From the NCBI RefSeq assembly GCF_005239225.2, contig NC_133299.1:15611154-15675153 (forward strand): a DNA stretch of 64,000 nt. Direction: 5' to 3'. This document shows, piece after piece, positions 10,569 to 22,969 of the stretch. Below the pieces are notes generated by a model, which worked only from the letters and a program-made list of their open reading frames with translations, was not told where the DNA came from and made no database searches. The translations under genes were made by a program, and so were the position numbers. Each line of letters opens with the position of its first letter. Positions within the stretch are counted from its first letter, which is position 1. The DNA comes from Populus alba. Its lineage: Eukaryota > Streptophyta > Magnoliopsida > Malpighiales > Salicaceae.

Positions 10569-11978
10569 TATACAAACATCATCACTTTTCTCATACCAGT
10601 ATCATTAATGAAAAATAATTTATTCTACATCGTGATATTTTTTAAAATTGATCCAAGTATTTTGATTAAAAAAGATAATGACAGTACAACAAAAATTCAC
10701 CTGTTTTTATAAAATATTTTGATTGCGTTTGGATTTAGTTTTGATGTAGCTGTTGTATTTTAAAATATATTTTATATAAAGATATATTAAAATAATATGT
10801 TTTAAATTTTATTTTTAATATTAATATATTAAAATAATTTAAAAATATATATAAAAAATAAATTTAAACAAACACTTACCGAACAATGTTTGAACCGTGT
10901 TTCCGAACACCACTTCGTCACTCCCGGACGAATTCCTCACTTCAGCCTAACATTGCCAAAATTTGTAAAGTTAAGGTAGTATTTTATCATGATAACCTAA
11001 CGTCTTATATCTATAAACATCTCATAATTTAATCAACGCATGCTTTGCACAGCTGAAGTACACCAACAATAGCAGCAGTGACTCTCTTTTGTTGCTGTCA
11101 GCCTGCCTAACACCGGTTTGTGTCTTTGAATTTTGCTTGTTCTTTGAAAGTTTCATGTTGCTAATATAATATTCTACGCCATGCTCTTCTTCGCCTTCTT
11201 CTTCTTCTTCTTCTTCATGTTCATGGAGACTGCTGAAAGGAAATTTCTACCTAATTCCACTACTTAATCACCCTATGCATCTATCTAGCCCTATCATGCT
11301 TGTCTACCACCTTGTTGCTAATATAAAGTTACATATTGTCATCAAGCACTATCCTGCCTCAACACCTACCATAATAGGGATGTAATTGTCGATAAACTTT
11401 CTGGTCAGCCCAACCATATATCCTGCTTTTTCAGTGTAGCAGCTACATAAGCATCATATTCTAAACTTTAAAACCCACCAAACTCTTCCACTACCTTCTG
11501 ACAGCAAAGGATATGTGTATTTTTCTAAAGTTTCAGGGTATTGTGTTTGAAGTTATGAAAGTTTCTGGTTATGGTTTGAAAAAATAAGTTTTAAAAAAGC
11601 TATATTTTGTAATTTTTCGTTGAAACTCATGCAAAATCATGATATGTGTTGATTAGTCAAATATTTTTAAATATATGGTTAAAATGAAATGCAAAACACG
11701 TCACTCTACTCTATTGTAAAAACAAACATATCGCTTATGATTTATAATGGATTAATACACGGGCCACTTAGAAGTTAGAACATGTCTCCTCCTCACTAAT
11801 AGACTAATGGAATGTGCCCACTATTCCACAATAGACACCGTAGTAACATAAGAATAAAAAGTATACCATGCATTACACATCATGACCTAAATTCCACTAC
11901 CATGTTAGCCATAACACAGATATGCAGGCATCTAGTTTTGGCTTTAAAACCAGGCCTTCTGAATGCCTTGGCAGAAAG
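10569..11978. other. Spacer and upstream region of the DUF599 gene
   Basis: AT-rich spacer to about 10900, then less AT-rich sequence that includes the block shared with 1281-1565 (here 11048-11340) and a CTT-rich tract at about 11190-11217. It probably includes the promoter and 5' leader of the gene starting at 11979. I could not place a convincing TATA box. Confidence 0.5.
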
Positions 11979-12748
11979 ATGGGTGTCATTGATTATCTAG
12001 ACACGATATTAGCCCCTCTGAGTCTCTTCCTCATGGTTGGTTACCATGCCTATCTATGGCATTGCTTCAAGAACAAACCATCTCAAATTAGTGAAGGAAT
12101 TGAAGCATTGAAGAGAAAAACATGGTTTGCACAATTGAAAGAGGTAATTACGGATCCAAATTACCAAATTCCAACACACTTTCATAATATTTGCTGAGAT
12201 GTTGTTTGTATTTTGTTGAAAAACAGGGTGATAACAAGACCGGTATGCTAGCAGTGCAAAGCCTGAGAAATGCTCAGATGACAACTATATTAACTGCTGC
12301 AATAGCCATTATCATAAACCTGGCATTGGCTGCTTTGACCAACAACAACTATAAAGCAAGTCATCTCCTCAGTGGCAGTGCCTTTTTTGGCTCACAATCT
12401 GGGAAACTCTATGTTCTTAAATTTGGGTCAGCCTCGCTATCTCTCCTGGTAAGCTTCTTGTGCAGCTCAATGGGACTTGCATTCTTGATTGATGCTAATT
12501 TCTTGATTAATGCTGCCTCTCCTGAGTTCTCACCGTCACCTACATATACACAAACAGTATTTGAACGAGGTTTCATGTTGGCTCTTATGGGCAATCGGAT
12601 CCTATGCATCACCTTTCCTTTATTGGTGTGGATGTTTGGCCCGGTGCTAGTCGCTTTGTCCTCTGTGGCACTTGTTTGGGTCCTCCACGGGCTTGATTTT
12701 CCTGGCAGGAGTATCTGTAGAGAAATGCCTCCTGCCTTGAACATATAA
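11979..12748 (+). CDS. DUF599 family membrane protein, two exons
   Basis: Exon 1 is 11979-12143, the intron 12144-12226 (GTAATT...AACAG) and exon 2 12227-12748. The phase is 0 and the predicted protein 228 residues. The start gives MGVIDYLDTILAPL, which fits the family: a first membrane span at about residues 7-25 ending in GYHAYLW. A conserved ALKRKTWF segment follows, then the family signature NKTGMLAVQSLRNAQM just after the intron. Three or four further hydrophobic spans fill the rest: MTTILTAAIAIIINLALAAL, a SLSLLVSFL segment, and a long one ending in WVLHG. DUF599 proteins are plant and bacterial multi-pass membrane proteins without an established biochemical function. Both splice sites are canonical and the length is typical, so the gene looks intact. 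An in-frame upstream start at 11922 is less likely because it adds residues outside the family alignment. Confidence 0.85.
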
Positions 12749-15700
12749 CTTGTCATGCTTCAAGTCGAACTGCCTTGAAGTGGGCATCTTTTGAAATTCT
12801 TTGGAATAGTACAGCATCAATCTCAAGAAACAAAATGTTCTTAGAACTTGACACGAACCAAAACTTCAGAGAAAACGTGAAATAATACGAATACGAGAGC
12901 ACAAATCAAAAGCCTGATGATTATTGAAATGTGCAAGGGCTTCCTTTCGATGGCCATAACTAGCTAGAGTAGTGATAAATTTTGTACTGAGGCTAATTTT
13001 GCAGGCAAAACACCCATTTCTGCAACACTAACTCATCTGCTAGAAATCACATATTTTTGCCAGAAAGGTATCCACGGAATCATATGGCAATTTAGCTTAC
13101 CATCAACAGTGCAGAAACCACATGACCTGTTAAGCAACAATCACATTAACTTAAGCATAAAAGAGACTCCAATCTCCATCTTTCGCCACAAGATTGACGA
13201 TACAAAGTATCAAAAGGAGCAGAATATCACATGAGTAGGCAATTAATGAACATTCAACGATCCAACAATAACAAATATCATCAGCTACAGATGCTGGGAG
13301 CATGATTTTCACACAGCATAAACCAATATGTATGCATGGCTAACTCGTTATTGATGAAGATACGACACCTTATAATTGCTGCATCCACAATCTTTCTCTT
13401 GGTGGTGATCCCCTCATTAAGCTAAAAGATTCAACTTTCCTGTGTAGCTCCAATAAAAAGGATGACGTGAACGATGATATTAATTAATAGGGCTGAAACT
13501 AAAATCGATGATGATGAGTCATGTAGTGAAGAGGATTATTCGATTGGATGAGATAATTTTTTAATTTTTAAAAATTATATTTAATTTTGGCCGAAATGAA
13601 AAGTAATTGGTTTTACTATTGTTTTTTTCATTAATTAGAAGGGTCTAAAGTAATTTGAAATTCAAGTAATATGAAATTCAACTCTATTAGTATTTGTTAT
13701 GATTAACCAATCAATTCAAGGACTTTTTTAATACTCATTCTATGAATGACTTTAACTTCATGTATATTATCTAAATTTGTTAAATTTATAATTTTAGATT
13801 TTGTTTTGTTATTCTAAAACGAAGATAAAAGGGATAAAAACATATTTTGTTGAAAAGATAGAAATATAAATATAAATATATCTTCGAAATAGTTTTAAAA
13901 TTAATTTATATATTTTCAAAATAAAATTATTTAATATATTTTTATTATTTCTTTCTCTTCTATCTTAATTTTAGTAACCAAAAACTACCTTAAAAATTGT
14001 AAATAATATTCTCATATCTAATTTGGTAAACAAACTCGTAAAAGGAGCTCCTTTTACATGCTATTGATATTTCTTTATTTTATTTTAATCTTTTTATTAT
14101 TATACCCAATTATCTTCATCATGACTGGTTTATAACTATGATAAATTAATAAAAAAAACTTAAGCCAAGTTGTTGTATAGGCTCGTTAATTATAGATATG
14201 GTCATTAGAGATACGAATCTAGCTTGAGAATGGATCAAATTAAAGAAATCTTGGTTTCAACAAATCAAAACTAATTCAATCAGGCTCAATTGATTTGCAG
14301 CCTTGTATGGAATTTGAATATTTGAAAAAATATGTTTTCCTTTTTAAAATAAATTTAATTAAACGGGGGTGTCAAAGGTAGCTCTTATCTTTTTTTCTTC
14401 TTCTTCTTCTTTTGAACAAACTAGGGTTTTCTCTAGAAATGAGCCAAGCCCAAAAGAGAACCCAAAGAAGGACAAACAATGGATCCACTAACGAAGACTA
14501 ACAGTACTTGGGGGTTAGTCTTAAGCACAATTCGGTCCCTTGTCTGCTTCCAAATTTCTCTCCATGGTCAATGGATGCTTGCTTGTGTCAAAAAAAAAAA
14601 AATCAATTTAATTTAAAAAATTAAATTATTAGATAAAATCTTGAGATATAATTTATATTATCCTATAACACACCACCTCAAATAAAAATTAAAAGTTCTT
14701 TAAGGTTAAAATTTATACGGATTCACACTACTTTATGTTTAATTTTTTATAAAATATAATATGAGCAATGAGATTTGAATTCGTGACTACTTGGTTATTA
14801 AGGCTCTGATACTATGTTAAATAATCATCTCAATCCAATAATTTAATTTATTAAGTAAAACTTTCTAGATATAATTTATATTATTTTTTAAAAACTTATA
14901 TAATTGTTTTGTTTTTTATATTTATAATATACCTGTTTTTTTACTTTTTCGGTTGCTTGTTTGCAATTAGGTGATGATGATGTGAAAGAACCTCAAGGAC
15001 AGGGTAATCATTCAAATATCAAAAGAGATAAAGATAAAAAAGAGGGAGAGCAATACCCAAAAGAAAAGGCAGTTGAAGAACCCCTTTTATCCTTTTATCA
15101 TAGACATGGCTCCCAGGAATATATCACCATCTTTTGATTGAGACACAGAAATATTCCTATTATGATTTTGCTTTCATAATGTTTTCTTAGCTTTCTTGTA
15201 AAAAGAAGATGCCCTAAAGTCTCAATTTTAATTTGTTAACAATATTAGTATCTGTTTGGTATTACGATTCGTCACACTAATAAACAAAGAACTTAGATTT
15301 TTATGTTTTTTTTTTATTTGTGCTGTGTTCTATTGTTGGAACTAAAGTGTTAAATTCAAAATAAATATAAATGAAAAAAATAATAACTCGATTAATATTA
15401 ATATTATGTTTTTCTTTCTCATCTAATCATTGAAATTCAAGATTCTATATCAAGAACAGCCTGATCTAGAGACATTTATGTATGGTGTTTATCTTCTTAA
15501 ATCCAAATTTAATCAAGCTAGCTAGGCATACAAAATGACACAGAATTCAAACCCTATCAAGTAGGACGGTGAAAATAACCCCTAATTTGACAAGGTACAT
15601 AACTATCCAAATAAATACATTTTTTTTTATGAATAATTGATCTAAATCTTTTATGCCAAGAAACACAATAAATTAACAAAAATAATTTAGACATTCATTC

Positions 15701-15990
15701 ATGCGTGTGTGTATAATAATAATAATAATAATAATAACTTTTGTTCACCATGATAATTAAAGGACTTGTATATGTTATCTAGATTATAGCATGACGAGGG
15801 TGGATCTAGGAGGTTGCGGTCCCCCCAAATGTTCGGAAAAGTCCCTTAACTACAAAATTATTTCTAAAATATCCAAGTATATTTGTACATAATAACCCCC
15901 CCTAAAATATATATATAATCTTCATTTTAGCTCTTTAATGTTGAATCACATATCCATCTTTCTATCTAATAATCTTTTCTTAAGAAAAAC
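12749..15990. other. Intergenic, no gene recognised
   Basis: 12749-13450 is less AT-rich and probably includes the 3' UTR of the DUF599 gene; no coding frame is visible. Beyond it the sequence is AT-rich spacer with decayed repeat material. A (TAA)n microsatellite lies at about 15713-15737. Confidence 0.5.
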
Positions 15991-16027
15991 CCTCATCTAC
16001 CAATCAACCAAATATTAAAGGGCTTCT

Positions 16028-16625
16028 AAAACGCGACAACTACTTGTCGCGCTTCTAAAGCGCAACATTTAGATGTCGAGTGTACTAAACCACAACATTT
16101 AGTTGATGTCGTAGTTTCAAAACATGACATGTAAAATTTTAATTCATCTCGCGGTTCACAACCACAACATCAATGAGATTTTAAAATGACTTTATATTTC
16201 ATTATCTAGAAACCTACTTGTTTAGGAAATAAAAAGTCATCAAGAGCTACAACATAAAGTTTGCCGGGTGTTGCATGTTTATGTGCATCCCTGTACTCTA
16301 TCTCTTGTCTGGTATTTCCCATCAGTCTATAGTTGAAATAGCTTAGGAGACCCCTCAGATAAGGTTAATCCATTTGAATTTATTGTTTTTGCTATATATG
16401 CTATTTGCCTTTTTTGGGTAGGGTAATTGAAGAAAAATTGCTTTGATGAGAGTTTTCCATGTCGGGAGTAGGAATAAGTGCCATCAAAGTATTTATAAAT
16501 GTTGCTCTTCACAAGCGCAATAAGATATTAAATATCATGGTTCACAACCATGACGTTTAGTCAAATGTCGCCGTCCTAAACTACAACATTATTAAAATGT
16601 TATGTTTCTAAACCATGATATCTTT
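16028..16625. repeat. Cluster of decayed CTAAACCGCGACATTTAG-like motifs
   Basis: Eight or so copies of a motif of about 18 bases lie in two groups, 16028-16170 and 16535-16625. Variants read ctaaaACGCGACAA, ctaaaGCGCAACATTTAG, ctaaaCCACAACATTTAG, CATGAC and similar. One copy forms a perfect hairpin, CGCGACAA-ctac-TTGTCGCG, at 16032-16051. The 340 bases between the groups contain a 61-codon open frame on the minus strand (16327-16512) that I do not recognise. The variants look like one motif losing CpG dinucleotides. Confidence 0.55.
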
Positions 16626-17248
16626 AAATTGTGTTATTTCACAAAAACTTTTTTCATATTATGCTATTTCACAATCTATTTGTATTTTATGTGCTAATAG
16701 CTCAATTTACCATAAAAAAGAAAAAAGAACACAAACGTTTTTTCATCTTATAAGAATATTCTCCCCTCGTTCATTAACCAATTTTCTCTATAAATACGTG
16801 AGAGCACGCAGGAATATTGAAAAGCCATAAAAGGGACAGGTTAACGTATCCTTGATTACGCTTGTCTTGCTACCTTTTCAAGAAAGCTCTGATCTGTAAA
16901 GCATACAAATTTGATGGCTGAGCAGCTAGCTAGGCAGGCCCAACTTGCAGTGGCTAGGTTAATTACCTCTCTTTCAGTTCTGTCTTTGATGAGACAAGAG
17001 ATGCATGTGTGGACATGAGAAGTGAGACCCAGTTGGTCTCATTTCCACGAGGGGTGAACGCAGCTGGAAGAAGAAAGATTGGACGATTCTATTTGGAAAA
17101 TGTGAATCCTTATGTGCGTTCACACTCACCTGCTGGAAAAAAATCCCAAGCAGTCATTGAAGGTAACGGGAAATTAAGGTGATGGCGATGGGAGAAGCTT
17201 TTACATTTCTTTGTTGTCGTTTCTTCCTCTGTTGAGGCACTATCCATG

Positions 17249-17349
17249 ACTTTATTGCTTCCATGTGGTGTTTACTGTAACACACGTCAATTTCTTCCTG
17301 TGTGTCTTGGTACTGCACTTTTCTCCTTTCTTCATGTGGTGTTCATTTA

Positions 17350-17383
<34 letters not shown>

Positions 17384-17722
17384 ATTATTTATTTTTCTTA
17401 CTTAAAGGGACATTTTGTATAGAGTTAAAATGAATATCTTTGTCCATTTATATTGAAATCTACAGCACATAAACTACTTTATTGCTTCCATGTGGTGTTT
17501 CCTGTAACACACGTCAATTTCTTCCTGTGTTTCTTGGTACTGCACTTTTCTCCTTTCTTCATGTGGTGTTCATTTATGATATATATATCAATTTATCAAT
17601 TATTTCTATTAAAATTATGTGCTGTAGATTTCAATATAAATGGACAAAGATATTCATTTTAACTCGATACAAAATGTCCCTTCAAGTAAGAAAAATAAAT
17701 AATATATATATATATATATATA
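17249..17722. repeat. Foldback: 86-bp near-perfect inverted arms plus a 105-bp direct repeat
   Basis: A direct repeat of 105 bp occurs at 17249-17353 and 17476-17580 with two differences by eye. An inverted repeat of about 86 bp occurs at 17387-17472 and 17615-17701, also with about two mismatches. (AT)n tracts sit outside both arms (17352-17380 and 17702-17721), so the inverted structure extends further. The second direct copy lies in the loop between the arms. A transcript through the region would fold into a long hairpin. I see no coding function; the short open frames here follow the repeat. Confidence 0.85.
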
Positions 17723-20700
17723 ACCAAACGTCCAAACTTCCTCAACTTTGAACCCAATATCAATGTATACTTTCTTCCTTTTCTATTGATTTAAAGAAAT
17801 GTTTTTATCAATTTCAAGTACTGCAATACAAATAGCTATTAATTGATGAAAATCATTGGTAAATTAATGAGTATATTAAAGAATAGAAAATAAATTAAAC
17901 AGAAAAAATGATTGGTTAATTTTTGCTAGATTTCTTCTATATGTTAAGTGTTTCTAGATCTTGTCATCTCAAGGGGGGGAAAACTGAAAATCTTGAGATC
18001 ATGATGCCCTTCAAATGCATTTACATAAAATTACTCTTAAAACTTATCCCTCTACACATCTTCTGACCTGACTCAGACGGATCAGATTGGGAATCCAATT
18101 CAACGATCCTTGGTTTTCTCACACGTTATCATCTTAATTAACTTTAATTTTGAGAATAAACTTCAAGGAAAACAAGCTTTCGCGAATGCTTTAATTCATG
18201 TGTGAAGGATGGCATAAAAAAATGAATAAAAAAAAAAGAGTTAGCTGGCTGATACATTAATTTAATCCAACCACCGCCACCACCCCGACTAGAGGGTCAC
18301 ATTGCCAGAAAATTAAACCCAGTTTAGGGTTCATAGACGTCATGTCCACTTGTAGATTTCATCAAGAAATTAAAGAGGTCAGTACTGGCCACAATAATTC
18401 TTTCTATAATAATTGTCACTTTCTCTAATAATTGTCACTTACCTCTTTTTTTCTTAGATTTATATATACACGTAGTCTAATTAACTAACTAATGTCAACT
18501 ACCTTAATTAATTCTATTTTTATCATCAACTTGTCCTTTTGTTAAAAATTCTCTTGACAGTCTCTCATTATCTTGTGAACGTAAATCAAAACAACCTGTC
18601 ATTGTGTTTGAATTCTGTTGAGTATAGTACGTAGTGATGATGATCTTTATATATATATATTCAAAATTTTCCAATTTTTCCACTACTGTTGGTCTTTGAT
18701 TCTTGATTTGAATAAGAAAGAATAGTTGAATGGTACTTTGGTGTTATTTTAACTCCTTAATGGACATGTCTGAGTTATCAGAAGATAACATCTACTCTCT
18801 CTCTCTCTCTTTTAAATTTCCAAAGGAGTAGTTTCAACTTTTGACTGAGACCTCTTGTAAAAAACAAAAAGACAAATGATAATAATATTACGGACCCAAG
18901 AGGGAATTAATGTCTACTTATGCAAGTTTTCAATATATATCTTAATTTCAAGTCAAAATTTGATTTTTCTTAATATATTTTAATTACATTACTTTAATGT
19001 GGTAGTATTCTTGGTTATTAAAGTTCGGCAAGCGAGTTGATTTTGATTTAATATCGGTTGAGTGAGTTTCTTAATAAATAGAGCTTGAATTGACCATATC
19101 AAAAATCTGTATTAATTTATGATCTAATTAATTAATAATGAAAAATTGTTGATCATTTTTTTTTCAAAACGATGTTATTTTGATTTTTAAAAAAAAATAA
19201 AAAAATATAAATTAACCTACTTGACCGGTAACTATGATATTGTTTCAAATCGACTTATGGATCATATTTAATTTCTAAAAGGGGTTAGATATAAGCATGG
19301 GTTAGGCAACAAACTATATTAATTAGATCTAACAATAAATAAATGCAAGTTCCACAACGCATGAACCGGTGTGTATGAGAGAACATTTAATAGGTAAGAA
19401 GAAGAAAAGAGTCATTAAACCTTACATTACAAGACATCAAAATAAACTGCACACTTATTTTCCGATGTTGTCTAAACACCATTATGGTGGCAATTTAAGG
19501 TTGAGTTTCCTTCACTTACACTTTATATAAAGGACATCAAATTTATCGAGTAGAGAATTTTTTTTGCCGACAATCTGAATACTATTGTTGCAACTTGCTA
19601 TCAACAAGAATACAGTATCATTGTTCTTCACGTACTTAAAACAGTTTTGTTTTTTAATTTTAATTTAATTTTTTTTAATTTTATCATTTAATATTAGATT
19701 TAATGGGATTAAGTTTTCATAATTTATTTCGATTTGTTTTCTATAATGTTATTTTAGTCTCTTAACCCAAATCACGAGTTTTGCGAATTTACCCAGTTTA
19801 CTCGAATTTTTTTTTGTAATTGAATTTTTTTATATCATCCTCCATCATTGAATTAATTGGGAATTAAGTTTCATAATTTATTTAGATTTACCTTATATAA
19901 AGTTAACCAAATTTTAACCCCAAGTCAAGCTGGGTTTGGCAGGTTAGACTGGATTGCCTTGAATATTAAATCGAAGCCTTGTTATAAATAGCCTAACTAA
20001 AAATATATTAATTAAAATTAAATTTATTTGGTTTTAACAATGTAAAATCAAAATTAAAATGTTAGAACCAACGAGGATAGCCTGGAAAATTATAAGTGGT
20101 TCTACATCTACATTATCATAAATTTAGAATGCTATTGGTTGCATGTAACATATTTCTAATTCAGTGAAGGATCTAGGATTGGCGGTCTTAGAAGGGTCAA
20201 GGAATCTTTTTCTTTGCAGTGACATGAATTTTTTTTCTTCAAGGATGCAAATGAATAATTTTTTTTCTTTTTAGGGATTATATCAAAAGTATTTTAAGAA
20301 AAGGAGCCACATGTAGCACATTCTTAAAATAAATGAAGGAAATTTCCCGTCCAAGAGAACGAAATATGTAAAAAGAAAAAATTAGAAAATGCTGTAATTG
20401 CAAGGATTAAATTGAGTTCCTTTTTAAGAAAAGGACTATTTAACCCTTAATTATGAAGAGAAATACTAATTTATAGAGAAAGCTTTCCCAAACTGGTCTT
20501 CAAGAATTTCACGGATAGATTTTATTCGCGGGGCACATTTTTTTTTCTTTTTAAAATAGCAATTCTATTAATATTATATAAATTACAATTAAGTAATCAT
20601 TCCCATACTATACACACACTAATAAATAAATGAGTCATGTTTAATAATGTCTTATGGTATTTTTTTTAATTGAAAATATATTAAAATAATATATATATTT

Positions 20701-21715
20701 TTTTATTCTTAGCAACAACATATTAAAATCATCAATATATAATTATATACCTAAAAATCTATTAATTTAATTATTTTTTTAGCTAAAGAATAATTTTAAA
20801 AAACAAAAAATAACACAGTGCCAAAAGGGGGCCACCAAACCTCATCAATGAAAGATAAAAAAAAACTGTCAATTATTGTTAATCTCCTCCCCCCTAGTCA
20901 AAGACATCGCATCATGCCTTAATTCAAAAGGAGAAAAACCATAATGAGCGAGGAAAACAAATAATTTATATTTCATAAAAAAAATTTTTTTTTTAAATAA
21001 AAAACAGTACACAACCATATGGCTTTAATGGTGAGATCTAGATCCGCATTTTTTTTTTTTAAAGAAAAGTAAGATAAGCTACACCTTTGAAAAAGAAAAA
21101 GGGAGTCATCCGTGTGAAGCTTGATGGGTACACGTCACATACATTAAATGATTATAACTCATTTAATATTTTGGAAAGAATAATAATATTTCTTACAAAA
21201 AAAATTCAGGATGCATATGAATAATTACATTGCATGAGATCCATATTATGATCCAATGTCTTATGTTTTTGTTGTCTTTTCAATCACCATTTTTTTCAAT
21301 TTATTCTTGTTGTTTTTACTTCCTAACTTTCAAGAATTAAAGCATTGTGCTTGTGAAGATCCCAACTATTGAAAGAAAACAGAAAGTCTTATATCAAATG
21401 TATTCTATGATTTATTTATTAAATTAATCTATATATTTAAACAAGAAAAATCCACATGAATGATTTTAAATAATTGACCATGATAAAATATGAACAAATC
21501 AAGAACAATGATAGTATTAATATTATTCATGGACATATCCTCTTTGTTTTATGCATGTCTGGTGTTTACACTAGATTATTTCTCATGTGCGCGCTATGCT
21601 GCAGGTCAGATTAAATTTATTATGGAATAAAAATATATATAGGTGTTGTTAATGTATTTTTTAGTATAATTGTTTTTTAATTATACGATGATTGATCTGA
21701 TGTGACCTAGTTGAT
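17723..21715. other. Intergenic, AT-rich, no gene recognised
   Basis: I see no coding frame with protein character on either strand. There are short (AT)n and (CT)n tracts at about 18649 and 18796 and degenerate AT-rich repeat remnants. Confidence 0.5.
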
Positions 21716-21719
21716 TTAA

Positions 21720-22745
21720 CGGTTCAAAGATAACCCTGACAACCGATAAAAATATAATTTGACTTAAAAAAAAATCAAGATGATATCTTTTTTTAAGTAT
21801 GAAATGACAACATATTAGATCGACTAAGATCAATTTGGATTAACCTGCCAAATTTTCTACTTAGATCATGTGACCTTTATAACTCTATAGAAAGCAATTA
21901 TTAAACTCAATTATCAATTAACCAAATGTTGAAGGAAGAAATTGAGAGAAAAAATTCGTCTAGAAAAATAAGTTGCGTTAACTCGGGTTAATCTATCAAA
22001 CTCAGAGAATAATATTGAGATAACCCTAAAAAAAGTTATTAAACTTAATTCACAATCAACCTATTGTTGAAGAATGAGATTAAAAAAATCAATTAAAAGT
22101 ATAACACAAAAAACCACTTGAGTCAACCAGTTTAACCCGTGACCTAAGTCATAAGATCGTGATAATCTTATAGAAAACCAATAAAAAAATTATGAGGCCC
22201 AATTCTCAATTAACCTAATGTTGAAGGATTAAATAAAGAAAAAAATCAAACAAAAAAGGAAAAAAAAAAAAAACAATTATTCAAATCAACTCAAGTTAAC
22301 CTGCCAAATCTGGGTGAAAGTCTGGATAACTCTATAGAAAGTAAATAAAAATATTTTATAAAATCTAATTTTCAATCAACTCAGTATTAAATGATGAAAT
22401 TTAAAAAACATATTTAATTATAAAATGACAAAAAAAAACCTCGAGTCAACTTGTTTAACCCGTAAAACTCACGACTCGAGTTATGAGAGAGTGATAACCC
22501 CATAAAAAGTAAATCATAAAATAATTATGATTATAAAAATGAATTCTTAATCAATCCAATGTAAAAAAAATAAAATTTAGAATAAAAAAACGTGAGTTAA
22601 CATGATTAACTTGTAAAACTAGTGACCTGGGTCATAAAACCATAATAACTCTATTGAAAAAAAAAATCAAAAAAATTATAAAATGCAATACCTATTAAAC
22701 CTAATGTTGAATGATAAAATTAAAAAAAAAAATTTAAAAGAAAAC
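21720..22745. repeat. Degenerate tandem array, about six units of 140-170 bp
   Basis: Each unit carries, in order, GAGTCAACxxGTTTAACCCGT, a GTGACCTxxGTCAT block, GTGATAACTCTATAGAAAG, and a CAATxxACCTAATGTTGAAG block followed by an A-rich run. The ATAACTCTATAGAAA-like landmark recurs at about 21879, 22021, 22163, 22326, 22493 and 22645. Related sequence occurs at 61960-62230 in the same orientation and, reverse-complemented, within 29940-30420 and 31550-31800. Confidence 0.7.
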
Positions 22746-22969
22746 TTTTAGTATACATTAATGATGAGTGCTTGTAAGCTGTTTCATGTTTACATGGTTT
22801 TTATTTTTGGCTTCTAGCTAGCTTTTTTCTTTATTTTATCATTTTCATCATCTTATTAATAAAATATGCTCATTCTTATTAGTTTGCATATATAAACACT
22901 AAAGGAGAAGGGAGAATTTATTGTTCCATAGGACACAATACACTTTTTTACTAATGAAAAAAAAAAAAA

